Shown in pieces: positions 1 through 7,169 of a DNA stretch of 25,702 nt. The notes beneath the pieces were generated by a model that did no database searches, was not told where the DNA came from, and worked only from the letters and a program-made list of their open reading frames with translations. Each line of letters opens with the position of its first letter. Position 1 is the stretch's first letter. The stretch is taken from assembly GCF_000281045.1 (NCBI RefSeq), contig NW_008246118.1, forward strand, positions 28,814-54,515, read 5' to 3'. Position numbers and translations under genes: made by a program. The DNA is from Saprolegnia diclina VS20. Lineage: Eukaryota; Oomycota; Saprolegniomycetes; Saprolegniales; Saprolegniaceae.

Positions 1-80
1 TGCTCTGTGGTGGCGCGACTGGCCTTGCGTCCGGCGTTGTGGCTGCCGTGTGGAAGACGATCCCGACGCCCCGCCCCTAA
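1..80 (+). CDS. 3' end of an IFI6/IFI27-like small hydrophobic protein (partial, runs off the left edge)
   Basis: The window opens inside a coding frame. From base 3 it reads 25 residues, including GGATGLASGVVAAVW, and stops at TAA 78-80. This matches the C-terminus of the complete gene at 493-795 (GGATGVASGVAASVW) at both DNA and protein level, so the two are tandem duplicates on the same strand about 410 bp apart. Only the last glycine/alanine-rich, probably membrane-embedded helix and a short proline-rich tail are visible. Function is unknown; the family idea comes from the better-covered neighbour. The paralogy is clear, the family name is tentative. Confidence 0.5.
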   Translation, partial: LCGGATGLASGVVAAVWKTIPTPRP

Positions 81-492
81 CCCCGAGGTAGCTCCAGTTA
101 TTGTAGCTAGCGAATGTCAATTCATCCTCTTCAGCCTCGTCTCCTTGTTGTTGGCAAGGGTATATAATATCTCTTATATACCCTTGTTGCTGGCGACCTC
201 GGCTCGACTTTGTACAAGAGCGCTTGGGTTGGCGACATGCAAGTGCGACCGCGGCTGCATGGAAACGATCGGACGACGTCGCTGCCTACGTCCTGGGTTT
301 GAACAAGAGCTTCGCTGTTGTGCGCTTGGTACACTTGATCATTTTGGTCGAGACCGGTTGAAAATGCTGGTGATTGGCGCAGTTCCAAGTGATATCGAGG
401 TGGCGACAGGGAAGGTAAGGGAATAAAGTCTCAAGGGGCAAGGTTGAGCAGTGCCGAATAAGTCAAGTCGAAATTTCGCTGGTGCAAGTTTG
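81..492. other. Spacer between tandem small genes; contains a palindrome, no confident gene
   Basis: About 410 bp between the stop of the partial left-edge gene and the ATG of its tandem relative. The plus strand is open through most of it, but that frame has no ATG at its start and translates a palindrome, so I do not call it coding. The only clear structure is the 13-bp inverted repeat at 155-186. I see no recognisable oomycete initiator element. Confidence 0.5.
155..186. repeat. Short palindromic repeat, copy 1
   Basis: Perfect 13-bp arms, CAAGGGTATATAA at 155-167 and its reverse complement at 174-186, flank a 6-base loop. The first 18 bases (155-172) recur exactly at 5872-5889, where a longer palindrome of the same family sits. 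It could be a tiny MITE-like relic or a mobile palindromic unit. The AT-rich core also looks TATA-like, but nothing shows it acts as a promoter. Confidence 0.7.
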
Positions 493-795
493 ATGATGGC
501 GAACGTGACCGTCTGGATCATCGGGGGCGGCGCGCTTGGTCTCGCGGCGCCGCTGCTTCTCTCAGTGGGCGCTGCGGCGGCAGTGCCCACGGCCATGTCG
601 TACTTCGGCACAGTCGTCTCGGGCGTCGGGACAATTCATGCTGCCGGTGGCGTCGCGGCCACGCTCCAAGCCAGCAGTGTCGCCTTGTGGTCGGGTAGCG
701 CGCTGCTCTACGGCGGAGCGACAGGCGTCGCGTCCGGGGTTGCTGCCAGCGTCTGGACAGCGATCGCGCCCAGTTCGACGGCCAAAGACCCGTAG
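493..795 (+). CDS. IFI6/IFI27-like small glycine/alanine-rich hydrophobic protein
   Basis: A 100-residue protein from ATG 493 (a second ATG follows at 496); the frame is open further upstream without another ATG. Almost the whole chain is Gly/Ala/Val/Ser-rich with three hydrophobic stretches, suggesting an integral membrane protein. GLAAPLLLSVG near residue 16 and AAGGVAATLQASSVA near residue 51 resemble the AAP...GGV...ATLQS pattern of the interferon-inducible IFI6/IFI27 (ISG12) family, which in animals is mitochondrial or ER membrane-associated. The length fits the family's usual 80-130 residues. A tandem relative ends at base 80. The family's role in protists is unknown and the resemblance is by eye. 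It could instead be an unrelated low-complexity membrane protein. Confidence 0.45.
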   Translation: MMANVTVWIIGGGALGLAAPLLLSVGAAAAVPTAMSYFGTVVSGVGTIHAAGGVAATLQASSVALWSGSALLYGGATGVASGVAASVWTAIAPSSTAKDP

Positions 796-966
796 CGCCA
801 AGACCCAACGGCTTTAGCCTGGATCTCGACGCTTCGTAACGTGCTGTCGCCATCAATGCGAGCTCCGTCGATGGCTCGTGGCAGAACGCAAGCGAGACAG
901 ACATGTAGCATGAGGTGCACGACAACAACATCATGCAATTCTTATCGACATTTGCAAAAAAAATAC

Positions 967-2278
967 TCACATGATGCTGCACTGGTCTTGGCCAGGCACT
1001 AATGTAGCATGACCACATGAGCGCTACATATTGGGCAGCAAGACAATAGGATATCGTACTTGGTGCGCCAGGGAGGCCGGCCATACCAGGAAACATACCG
1101 GGGCCCTAGTCGAGATGACGTTGGCGTGTGACGCAGCATCCGCACGGACGTACCATGTTGGGCATGATGGGCATGCCATCGTCGTCGAATTGAAGACCTG
1201 CAGAATCATATAGTCACTCTTGCATTTGATCCAAAGGCGAGTCGTACCGGGGGCAAGCTCCTTGACAATCTCAGACGGCGGCTGCCCACATTCTTGCATC
1301 TAAGCGGAATTCATTAGCCAGGATACCCATGGATAGAAGGGGATACCTCTTGCATGAGGTCCGAGAGACGCGTGTAGTTGTCGGGCTCCGTGTCGTAGAC
1401 GGCCAAAATCTGTTGAAAGTACTGGTACTGCTTGCCGTAGCTATCGACGTCGATGAGGACCGATGGTCCAAATGAGAGGAGCCTACCGCGCATAGTCTTC
1501 CTTGGAGAGCATCGACTCCTTCTCTGCGAGCCATTCCGGGTACTAGATGCATCGATAAGTTGATTAGGCTTCATGCAAGCGTCGCGTACCTTGGCGCAGA
1601 TTTGCTTCATCGGGTCGTACATAATGTCCTTGGAGAGAAGCTGGTGCATCATGCCATCGACGAGGCCCGTAAAGTCGTTCTTCTCGCCCATCTGCTCAAA
1701 CTGGCGCATCATTTCCTGCATCATGGCTTCGCCCATCTCTTCCGTCTTGTTCGTGTCGAGCCCCTCCATGTCCTCGGCGGCCTTGGCCATGCTCTACAGA
1801 ATTCGCATGAGCGCTTTGCCAGCAATCGCCATGTACCTGAAGGGTCTTGGCAACGCCAACGTCCACGTCGACGGGCCCGTCCGTCTTCATCTTCAAGCTC
1901 TTGAGCAGCGACTCGACCGACTCGCCGTCGCCTGCCGTCGCATCCGCGTTCATCTCGCGGAAGGCTTGCTCCAGCACGCTTTGGAACTCAGGGTTCTGCG
2001 CGTCCTCGAGGAACTTGGCCATGCTCTGCCGTCGTCATGAGCATCAGCGCATGTCCTATCGCAAGCGATGCGTACATCCTTGAGGTTCTCGACCTCGCGG
2101 TCCTGCGCGCCGGCCACCTGCGCCTGCGCTTCCTTCAGGACAACGTCAACTTCGGGCTCATCATCGTCGAAGTCTTCCAGAGCGTCTAGGTAGACGACGC
2201 ATGAGCCCATGATGCTTGGCGACGAAGCGGCCGACCGTCGAGGAGCGCGTCGAGGTCCACGTCGTTCGGGCCCGCCAT
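967..2278 (-). CDS. PEX19: Peroxisomal biogenesis factor 19 (PEX19), ten exons
   Basis: Soluble receptor/chaperone that binds newly made peroxisomal membrane proteins and docks on PEX3. Exons in transcript order: 2236-2278, 2076-2185, 1837-2025, 1590-1793, 1487-1542, 1347-1440, 1248-1299, 1154-1197, 1060-1105, 967-998. They total 870 bases, giving 289 residues (human PEX19 has 299). The N-terminus carries the acidic DLDALLDDALEDFDDD segment typical of the PEX3-binding end. The central part has FLEDAQNPEFQSVLEQAF and MYDPMKQICAKYPEWLAEK, then the RLSDLMQEMQECGQPPSEIV helix. The last exon gives GQDQCSIM, a CaaX farnesylation box as in human and plant PEX19. All nine introns are 43-61 bp with GT...AG ends; six of nine start GTAC. 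Identification is firm; exact borders are by eye. Confidence 0.95.
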
Positions 2279-2401
2279 CCGAACCAAGAAGGAGGAAATG
2301 GGCCGAAATATCAAATCAAAATCCTGTCGTGTCATCAAAATATCATATTTCGCAGGTTTATCCGGTATCGTACGGATACGCGACCTTTCGCGATCTTCCA
2401 G

Positions 2402-2600
2402 CGGTGGTTCCTCAACGTGGCAATGAGAGAGAACATCCAGAGACCTTGACCATCCTGTGGTCCGTCACCGTCACGGTTGAAAGGTGCGTTCAGAAGGACT
2501 AACGCTTGCGCAATCGAGCAGCGGCGTGGGTAGACCAAGGCAAAAGTGTTGACAGCTAGTGGCGACGGTTGAACTACATATTTCCTCAGGTAGTGAGAGA
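2402..2600. repeat. Dispersed repeat, copy A
   Basis: Diverged relative of 4275-4455 in the same orientation. The 15-mer AGAGAACATCCAGAG is exact in both (2428-2442 and 4315-4329), and similarity continues for roughly 150 bp with indels. Copies A and B flank the gag-like frame, so they might be old end repeats of that element, or remnants of separate copies. Read on the minus strand, both encode a similar peptide containing GDGP and LWMFS. Confidence 0.55.
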
Positions 2601-2732
2601 CATTGTTGCTGCTGCGCTGCTCGAATGCTGCTCGATGTCGGAGAAGAGTGCCAAAGCTTTGGAACTACGCAGTCGCCACGCTCACAGCATGCCATGGTAT
2701 GAGGGTTGCATCTGGCGTGGGAGAGTTAACTA

Positions 2733-2764
2733 GTACATGAATCTACGAGTAGATTGTCATGTAC
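2733..2764. repeat. Imperfect hairpin
   Basis: GTACATGAATCTAC (2733-2746) pairs with GTAGATTGTCATGTAC (2749-2764) apart from a two-base bulge, leaving a two-base loop. It lies in non-coding DNA with no adjacent gene; function unknown. Confidence 0.5.
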
Positions 2765-2927
2765 GAGAACGAGCAAACACTGTGCAGTGGTGATGACATG
2801 ACGCATCGCCGGACAAGCTTGTTGCTCTCGCTGCTGTGATCCAGGCTCGGGCTCATGCAGCAGCAATTGCACTCCTCGGTCCACCATGCGTACGTGATCC
2901 TCTTAGTCAAGAAGGGGTGTTCATGTC

Positions 2928-3010
2928 GCCTTCTTTTAGTCTAGCAGTTTGGACCAGTTTGGACACTGGTTTACCACCAATTGGATCCGGATTCAAGTCC
3001 CGGAGACGGC
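2928..3010 (+). pseudogene. tRNA-like relic with a 10-bp internal duplication
   Basis: 83 bases that reduce to a 73-base tRNA length if one copy of the exact tandem repeat CAGTTTGGAC (2945-2954 and 2955-2964) is discounted. Acceptor arms 2928-2934 and 3004-3010 pair at 6 of 7 positions. TAGTCTAGCAG (2937-2947) fits the A-box consensus TRGYNNANNNG. A 17-base T-arm (2987-3003) contains TTCAAGT but has a mismatched 53-61 pair. The presumed anticodon stem ACTGG/CCAAT encloses the loop TTTACCA. It resembles tRNA-Val(TAC) or tRNA-Glu by eye. The mismatches and duplication suggest a pseudogene or a tRNA-derived SINE head, not a working gene. No T-run terminator follows closely. Confidence 0.35.
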
Positions 3011-3346
3011 CCACTCTCTGATTCGGTTGACTGAAACAACACAGCTTCAAAGAAAGTGGAGCCCCAGACGCTGGGCACCATGCATATATCAGGACATCTG
3101 TGCTAAAACAACCAACGTTGGTGGAAGGCAACAGTGATGTACAGCTTGGCGTGCGGAGACGGGACACGGTACGTGCCCTCAATCGTGTTGACGTGTCAGA
3201 CAGACGGCGTCCAATGTCCACGCCACACAAGAGTGGTCTCTGTCTTGGGTCATTTCTTATTGACCCTTGTCTCTGTCTGTCCGTGACGGTCAAGCAGCGA
3301 AGACACATCGCAAAGCCAAGCAACCCAAGGACGCCTCCATATCGAG

Positions 3347-4159
3347 ATGCATCGAAACGACGCGGCCGACCTGAACGATGCCGAGGCTGCAGAGGCGCTC
3401 ACTGCTTTCGTCGAACTCATCGGCTTTGCGGACGACAAGCGCCAGCCCCCTGTGGTCACGCAGCACGAAGGCCAGGTCGCGCTCAGCCTCGTAGCGACCG
3501 CCGGGCGACCTTGGCTCGATGCGTTTCCGACTAAGACTGTCGCCGCGGCGTGCGACGAGTTCCTTGCACGCGCTTGTTCGTTCATCGCGCGCTGCCCAAA
3601 AGGACGCGAGCCGTCTCCGACCGATCCCGAGGCCTACGTGCCCTCCATGATAACGCGCGCCAAGTTTCCCGCCTGCGATCACTGGCACTCCCTCGAGCCC
3701 ATCGTCGACTTGTGTCGCTTCGTGGACGAGGAAGCAGCGGCCGTTGGCTCCGACCGCATGGCGGCCTTGGAGCTCCGGATGCAGTTGCTTGAAGAGAAAG
3801 CGGCGACCACAGCGCGCGAGACGGAAGCCCGCATCCAGGCAATCAGGAGCGCATGTCGGGACAATCATAGCTCCTTTTTCAGCCCAATTGAGCTCGAGCC
3901 TGTCCCTTACTTTTACGAAGGTGGGTCGATCGACCCTCTCGAGCACATGCAAGCCGTCAAGGGCCGCGCAAGCACGTACAACACAGCGGCAAGAACACGC
4001 ATCGTCGTCTTCTGTGCGTCGCTCAAGCCCAACGAGCAGAGGTGGCTGCACCAAGTGATCGACGACCACAAATGGATCCCGACGGAATTCACCGACGAGA
4101 ATTTTGCCGCGCTCGAGCCTCTCTTCTACAAGCGCTTTGGCTACTACCGGTACAGATAG
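3347..4159 (+). mobile_element. gag-like open frame, probable LTR-retrotransposon relative (fossil or domesticated)
   Basis: An open frame of 270 residues that looks whole. Residues about 138-172 (ALELRMQLLEEKAATTARET and onward) are likely a coiled coil. Residues about 185-268 (FYEGGSIDPLEHMQ ... VVFCASLKPNEQRWL ... FAALEPLFYKRFG) resemble the retrotransposon gag/capsid-type domain, in which a helical run with a conserved W is followed by an F..LF..RFG ending. A decayed second copy of the C-terminal half lies at 5515-5985, showing that the unit is repetitive. No protease, reverse transcriptase or integrase is seen nearby, so it is either a gag-only non-autonomous element or a captured gag gene. 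Family assignment is by eye and could be wrong; age cannot be judged here. Confidence 0.5.
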
Positions 4160-4274
4160 TACGGGGCGAGACTGTCCAGTAGCTCCATGTCCAACAGTCC
4201 TCCTAGTCCCCCAACGTAAAGGCCCTTGAGAAAATGCAGCTAGATAGACCATGGAGACTGCTTGGTTTTTACGT

Positions 4275-4455
4275 CACTCGTGGTTTCAGTTCCTCGTGCC
4301 AACGTGACAACTACAGAGAACATCCAGAGTGCCGCTGGGCCGTCGCCCTCGCGGTCGAAAGCTGTCGTTGGCAGTGTGTTGCGGACGACCAAAGCCTGCG
4401 TACTCCAGCAGTGTCGCGGGAAGGCCAAAGTCACAGATTTCCTTAGGAGTCCAGA
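4275..4455. repeat. Dispersed repeat, copy B
   Basis: Matches copy A (2402-2600) in the same orientation. Its first part (CACTCGTGG and following) also matches 5945-5975, which lies the same way downstream of the second gag-like copy. The unit therefore appears to travel with the 3' flank of the gag-like sequence. Confidence 0.55.
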
Positions 4456-4968
4456 CTACCGTAGCTAAACGTAAACGGAGCAGCTTTCGCCTGGTTCACA
4501 GTGTTGAGTGAGACCTATTGACGCAATAAAATCCGAGAGGATAATCTAGTGTTTAAAGGATCATTCCAAAGTCGAACACGAGGTGGGCAACTAAACAGCG
4601 AAATGCCACCATTTTTGGCCATTTCTCGAGCTTTGTCCAAACGCAAGACCAATCACGGTCGGACATGCACCGATGCACTCGGTGTCTTCAGCATTATGCT
4701 CTCGACGGGTGGACTAGCACTATAATGCTTTGCGACGCTAGGGTTGCACAGCCGAATGAAATCGAACTGGCGCAAGAGACGAGGCATCAAATAGGTCGCA
4801 GCGACTACTGGGTACGAGCTACGATACGTCAGTGCCTTGCCCGCACCAACGACTCATATATATTTGCACTCGGTCCTCATTCTGTGTGGGTACGCCAGCT
4901 CTTTGACGGCGAAGAGTCGTGCTGTTGTTTCTGTTGTTGCGCTGAAGCAAATGAACCTCCTCCACGTC

Positions 4969-4984
4969 GCTCACTTTGCAATTA
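4969..4984 (+). promoter_or_regulatory. Oomycete Inr+FPR core promoter
   Basis: GCTCACTTTGCAATTA closely matches the oomycete core promoter consensus GCTCATTYYNCAWTTT: initiator followed directly by the flanking promoter region. It lies 25 bases before ATG 5010, a usual distance for a short oomycete 5' leader. This supports ATG 5010 over upstream in-frame starts. Confidence 0.7.
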
Positions 4985-5009
4985 TCTTGTTCGCCCCAAC
5001 ACCAAGACC

Positions 5010-5282
5010 ATGAAGTTCACATCGACAGTCCTTCTTGCCCTCGCGGCTTCGGCTATCGCCATTACGTCGGGGTCGTCCTCCAGCGCCAACACCACCACTG
5101 AACCGACGACGTCGGGCTCGTCATCGCTCGCGAGCACCATCGAGTCGTCGACGACAGAGCCGACGTCCTTGTCGTCCAACAGCAGCTCGGCCGTGGCAAC
5201 CACGCAGCCGACCGCGACGTCGGATGCAATCGCACTCGCCACCATGACGCTTCCCGCTGTCGTTGCCTGGGCGCTTCTCTAA
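5010..5282 (+). CDS. Small secreted Ser/Thr-rich protein, possibly GPI-anchored
   Basis: 90 residues with no close family recognised. MKFTSTVLLALAASAIA is a clear signal peptide. The middle (about residues 20-72) is almost entirely Ser, Thr, Ala, Glu and Pro, the composition of an O-glycosylated mucin-like stalk. The C-terminus (AIALATMTLPAVVAWALL) is hydrophobic with no charged tail, as in GPI-attachment signals. This suggests a short cell-wall or surface protein of a kind common in oomycetes. The start is chosen from the signal peptide and the initiator 25 bases upstream; the frame is open further 5' but that part has no matching composition. It sits between two gag-like copies. It could be a recent or lineage-specific gene; function unknown. 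Confidence 0.65.
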   Translation: MKFTSTVLLALAASAIAITSGSSSSANTTTEPTTSGSSSLASTIESSTTEPTSLSSNSSSAVATTQPTATSDAIALATMTLPAVVAWALL

Positions 5283-5570
5283 AGCAATACTAGTATAAGA
5301 AATTGGCATGGAGCCGTGCATAATATTGATCGAGTTTCTTGTCATATCCACCTTCGATCGATCTTCAATTACTCTAATCAGTGACTTCTTCAGCCAGTAG
5401 TACACATCATGCCCTGTCTAGTCAGCTCAGCCCAACTTCTCCTTCAGCCACATGTAAGGCAGGGCTCTCTACACACCAAGTGGGGGACCACCAGAACTAA
5501 TTGGTCGACAACCTATGTTACGAAGGTCGGTCGGTCTATCCTGTTGAGCACATGCAAGCCATCAAGTCAA

Positions 5571-5679
5571 GGACACACCTCTTCGTCCTCTGTGCGTACT
5601 TTGCTCGTTGGGCTTGAGGGACGCACAGAGGACGAAGAGGTGTGTCCTCTGTGCGTCCCTCAAGCCCAACGAGCAAAGT
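5571..5679. repeat. Nested inverted repeats
   Basis: 5571-5597 is the exact reverse complement of 5621-5647 (27 bp). 5598-5633 is the exact reverse complement of 5644-5679 (36 bp). The two hairpins share the middle segment. This arrangement is what a replication template switch (fold-back) leaves, and the perfect arms suggest it is recent compared with the decay of the surrounding repeat. Confidence 0.8.
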
Positions 5680-5871
5680 GACTGCACAGTGTGATCGCCG
5701 ACCACAAATGGACCTCGACGCAAATCGCCGGCGAGACCATTGTTGTGCATGAGCCCCTCTTCTACAAGCGATTCGACGACGGTAGCTACTAGAGATAGTA
5801 CGTCGCGAGACGGGCGAAGCGGCCGTTGCTCCGTGTCCTCCAGAGCTCTGGAAAAAGTGCAGCTACAGTAG

Positions 5872-5929
5872 CAAGGGTATATAATATCTACTGTCAAGGG
5901 TATCTCTTATATACCCTTGACAGTAGATA
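5872..5929. repeat. Short palindromic repeat, copy 2 (longer form)
   Basis: 5872-5889 repeats the first 18 bases of the 155-186 palindrome. 5885-5903 (TATCTACTGTCAAGGGTAT) is the exact reverse complement of 5911-5929, with a 7-base loop. Compared with copy 1, this copy carries an extra internal block of about 16 bases. It lies in the 3' flank of the second gag-like copy at a place where the first copy (near 4245) lacks it, so it looks inserted. Confidence 0.7.
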
Positions 5930-5944
5930 ACCAACATCGAGTGC

Positions 5945-5975
5945 TCGGTATACATCACTCGTGGATTCAGTATTG
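5945..5975. repeat. Dispersed repeat, copy C (short fragment)
   Basis: CATCACTCGTGGATTCAGT and neighbours match the start of repeat B (near 4272-4290), in the same orientation and at the corresponding place downstream of the second gag-like copy. Confidence 0.5.
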
Positions 5976-5982
5976 TTGCGAA

Positions 5983-6738
5983 TTACGTGCTGTCTTCATT
6001 GAGGCCCACCGTGTACACGAGGGCGAGGCGGCCATAGGTTGCTTGGTTGCTCCAGCCGCCGTACTCGGCGCGCAGGTGCAGCGAGACTTGGTTGCCCGGC
6101 GTCAAGAGCAAGCGGAGCACAGTCGGGTCCGTAACGTATTGCATATGGTGGCGGTAGCTGCCCGACGCGCGCAAATTGCGGCAAGCTTCGCGACGCGGCA
6201 GCAGCACCATTCCGTCGGGCCCCGAGACCTGGAACTCGGCCCAGCTGAAGCAGCCGTTGTACGACCCATTGAGCTCTGGCTCGTCCGTGGCCCAGCCCTG
6301 GTCATGCGACGTGCACTCGATGACAAGCGCCGTGCAGCGCAGAAACTCGAGCGCCCGGTGGTCCATGGTTGGCACGGTGAGGCGCAGGTACTCGACATCG
6401 GCTGGCGCGTACTCGTACTCCTCGGCCGTCGTTTCGGCGTCAAACACAAGTACAGACCCGGACGCGTCGAGGATCGCATTGACCACCGCTACTGGAAGGC
6501 CTCGGGACACGAGGTGCGCGCCAGCTTCGATGATATCGCTGGGTGTCGTCGTGCTGCGCGTCGGCATGGTGGCGGCGACGGCCGGCGTGAGCTCTTGGAC
6601 GTCGGTCAACTTGGCCGGATTGACGAGCCAGATGGTGTCGGTGGGCGCGGCCGCCGGCGCCTCGTCGGGCGGCTCGTCAACGTGCGTAAAGTCAAAGATG
6701 GGCGACGCGCCCGGCGGCGGAAGGTACTGCGACAGCAT
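5983..6738 (-). CDS. DQGW/GGWSN-signature protein, paralogue 1 (function unknown)
   Basis: Intronless, 251 residues from ATG 6738 to TAA at 5983-5985. A proline/alanine-rich N-terminus (residues 1-35) precedes a conserved body shared with the gene at 7170-7937: IWLVNP, then GLPVAVVNAILDASG (short and F-box-like, LPxxLVNxIL), then a C-terminal unit with SHDQGWATDEPELNGSY, CFSWAEFQV, RHHMQYVTD, LTPGNQVSLHLRAEYGGWSN. That unit recalls a domain of uncharacterised fungal and oomycete proteins with DQGW...SWFE...PGWxN patterns; I cannot name a Pfam entry. It probably forms a beta-rich, ligand- or protein-binding fold, which is inference. There is no signal peptide or membrane helix. The last codons meet the end of the decayed repeat. 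Confidence 0.78.
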   Translation of the reverse strand: MLSQYLPPPGASPIFDFTHVDEPPDEAPAAAPTDTIWLVNPAKLTDVQELTPAVAATMPTRSTTTPSDIIEAGAHLVSRGLPVAVVNAILDASGSVLVFDAETTAEEYEYAPADVEYLRLTVPTMDHRALEFLRCTALVIECTSHDQGWATDEPELNGSYNGCFSWAEFQVSGPDGMVLLPRREACRNLRASGSYRHHMQYVTDPTVLRLLLTPGNQVSLHLRAEYGGWSNQATYGRLALVYTVGLNEDST

Positions 6739-7169
6739 TGGATTCTGCCTGCAGGAGCACGCTTTGTGGCAAGACTAGAAACACCCAAGATATGGGTTTA
6801 ACGTGCGGGTTTTACTCCCAATCCGGATAACGATGGTATACCCCATTTAACTGCGACCGGATGCTGGCTTGTGAATCGCACTTTATCCGGATTGTGCATC
6901 AATCTTAGTTTGGAGGACGTACATTCTTCGCAGAATCGCAGTCCCAGTGCTCAGTCCCAGGCGCAAAAGACCGTTGGGTCCACCCGCAATCTATGGAAGA
7001 TGTGAGAGCTAACTGTGAGGGCCCTATTTGAAGGAGCTAGTCGAGTGCTTAGTAGGTACTAACTAGTAGTATGTGTTTTGTGGCCAAGTGGACCGCTCCC
7101 TGCGTGCATATTGACGAATGGACGACGGACTTGATCAAATATAGGATAACCTATGGACGACTGACTAGC
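6739..7169. other. Spacer between the DQGW paralogues with an inverted repeat
   Basis: About 430 bp upstream of paralogue 1 and downstream of paralogue 2, both on the minus strand. It contains a 12-bp inverted repeat (6819-6830 and 6883-6894). No gene is seen. Confidence 0.5.
6819..6894. repeat. 12-bp inverted repeat, CAATCCGGATAA
   Basis: CAATCCGGATAA (6819-6830) and TTATCCGGATTG (6883-6894) are exact reverse complements 52 bp apart. Each arm contains the self-complementary octamer ATCCGGAT. It lies 80-160 bp upstream of the paralogue 1 start, so it could be a regulatory site pair or the ends of a tiny transposon relic. Confidence 0.5.

Larger units (their letters stand above)
2279..3346. 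other. Gene-poor spacer with repeats and a tRNA-like relic
   Basis: About 1.07 kb between the PEX19 start and the gag-like frame. It contains dispersed repeat copy A (2402-2600), an imperfect hairpin (2733-2764) and a tRNA-like sequence (2928-3010). The first 70 bases upstream of PEX19 are AT-richer and presumably hold its promoter, but no clear initiator element is visible. I see no convincing protein gene. Confidence 0.5.
4160..5009. other. Spacer: 3' flank of the gag-like unit, repeat B and the promoter of the secreted protein gene
   Basis: About 850 bp. The first part continues the 3' flank shared with the second gag-like copy and then repeat B (4275-4455). The part from about 4480 to 4960 shows no recognisable gene. 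The end carries an oomycete-type initiator at 4969-4984. Confidence 0.5.
5515..5985 (+). mobile_element. Decayed second copy of the gag-like unit (fossil)
   Basis: Homologous to the C-terminal part of the gag-like frame at 3347-4159 and its 3' flank. Shared blocks include the GAGCACATGCAAGCC, CAAGCCCAACGAGCA and CTCTTCTACAAGCG regions and the segment after the stop. It is 5'-truncated and clearly broken, with several breaks. It contains a nested inverted repeat (5571-5679), and a palindromic repeat (5872-5929) is inserted in its 3' flank before a segment matching repeat B (5945-5975). No age estimate is possible from two copies. Confidence 0.6.

Noticed and set aside
7-426. 139-codon plus-strand open frame at the left edge
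   Set aside because: It has no ATG at its start, uses a frame different from the partial IFI6-like gene it overlaps, and reads through a palindrome.
3290-4252. 320-codon minus-strand open frame opposite the gag-like frame
   Set aside because: The plus strand has an ATG, coiled coil and recognisable gag-like pattern. The minus frame has low-complexity Arg/Val composition and looks like a codon-bias shadow.
4665-5009. N-terminal extension of the secreted protein to ATG 4665
   Set aside because: A signal peptide and an Inr+FPR promoter both point to ATG 5010; the upstream residues show no domain and would bury the signal peptide.
5917-6801. 294-codon plus-strand frame over the DQGW paralogue 1 gene
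   Set aside because: The opposite strand matches a paralogue at protein level; this frame has no motifs.
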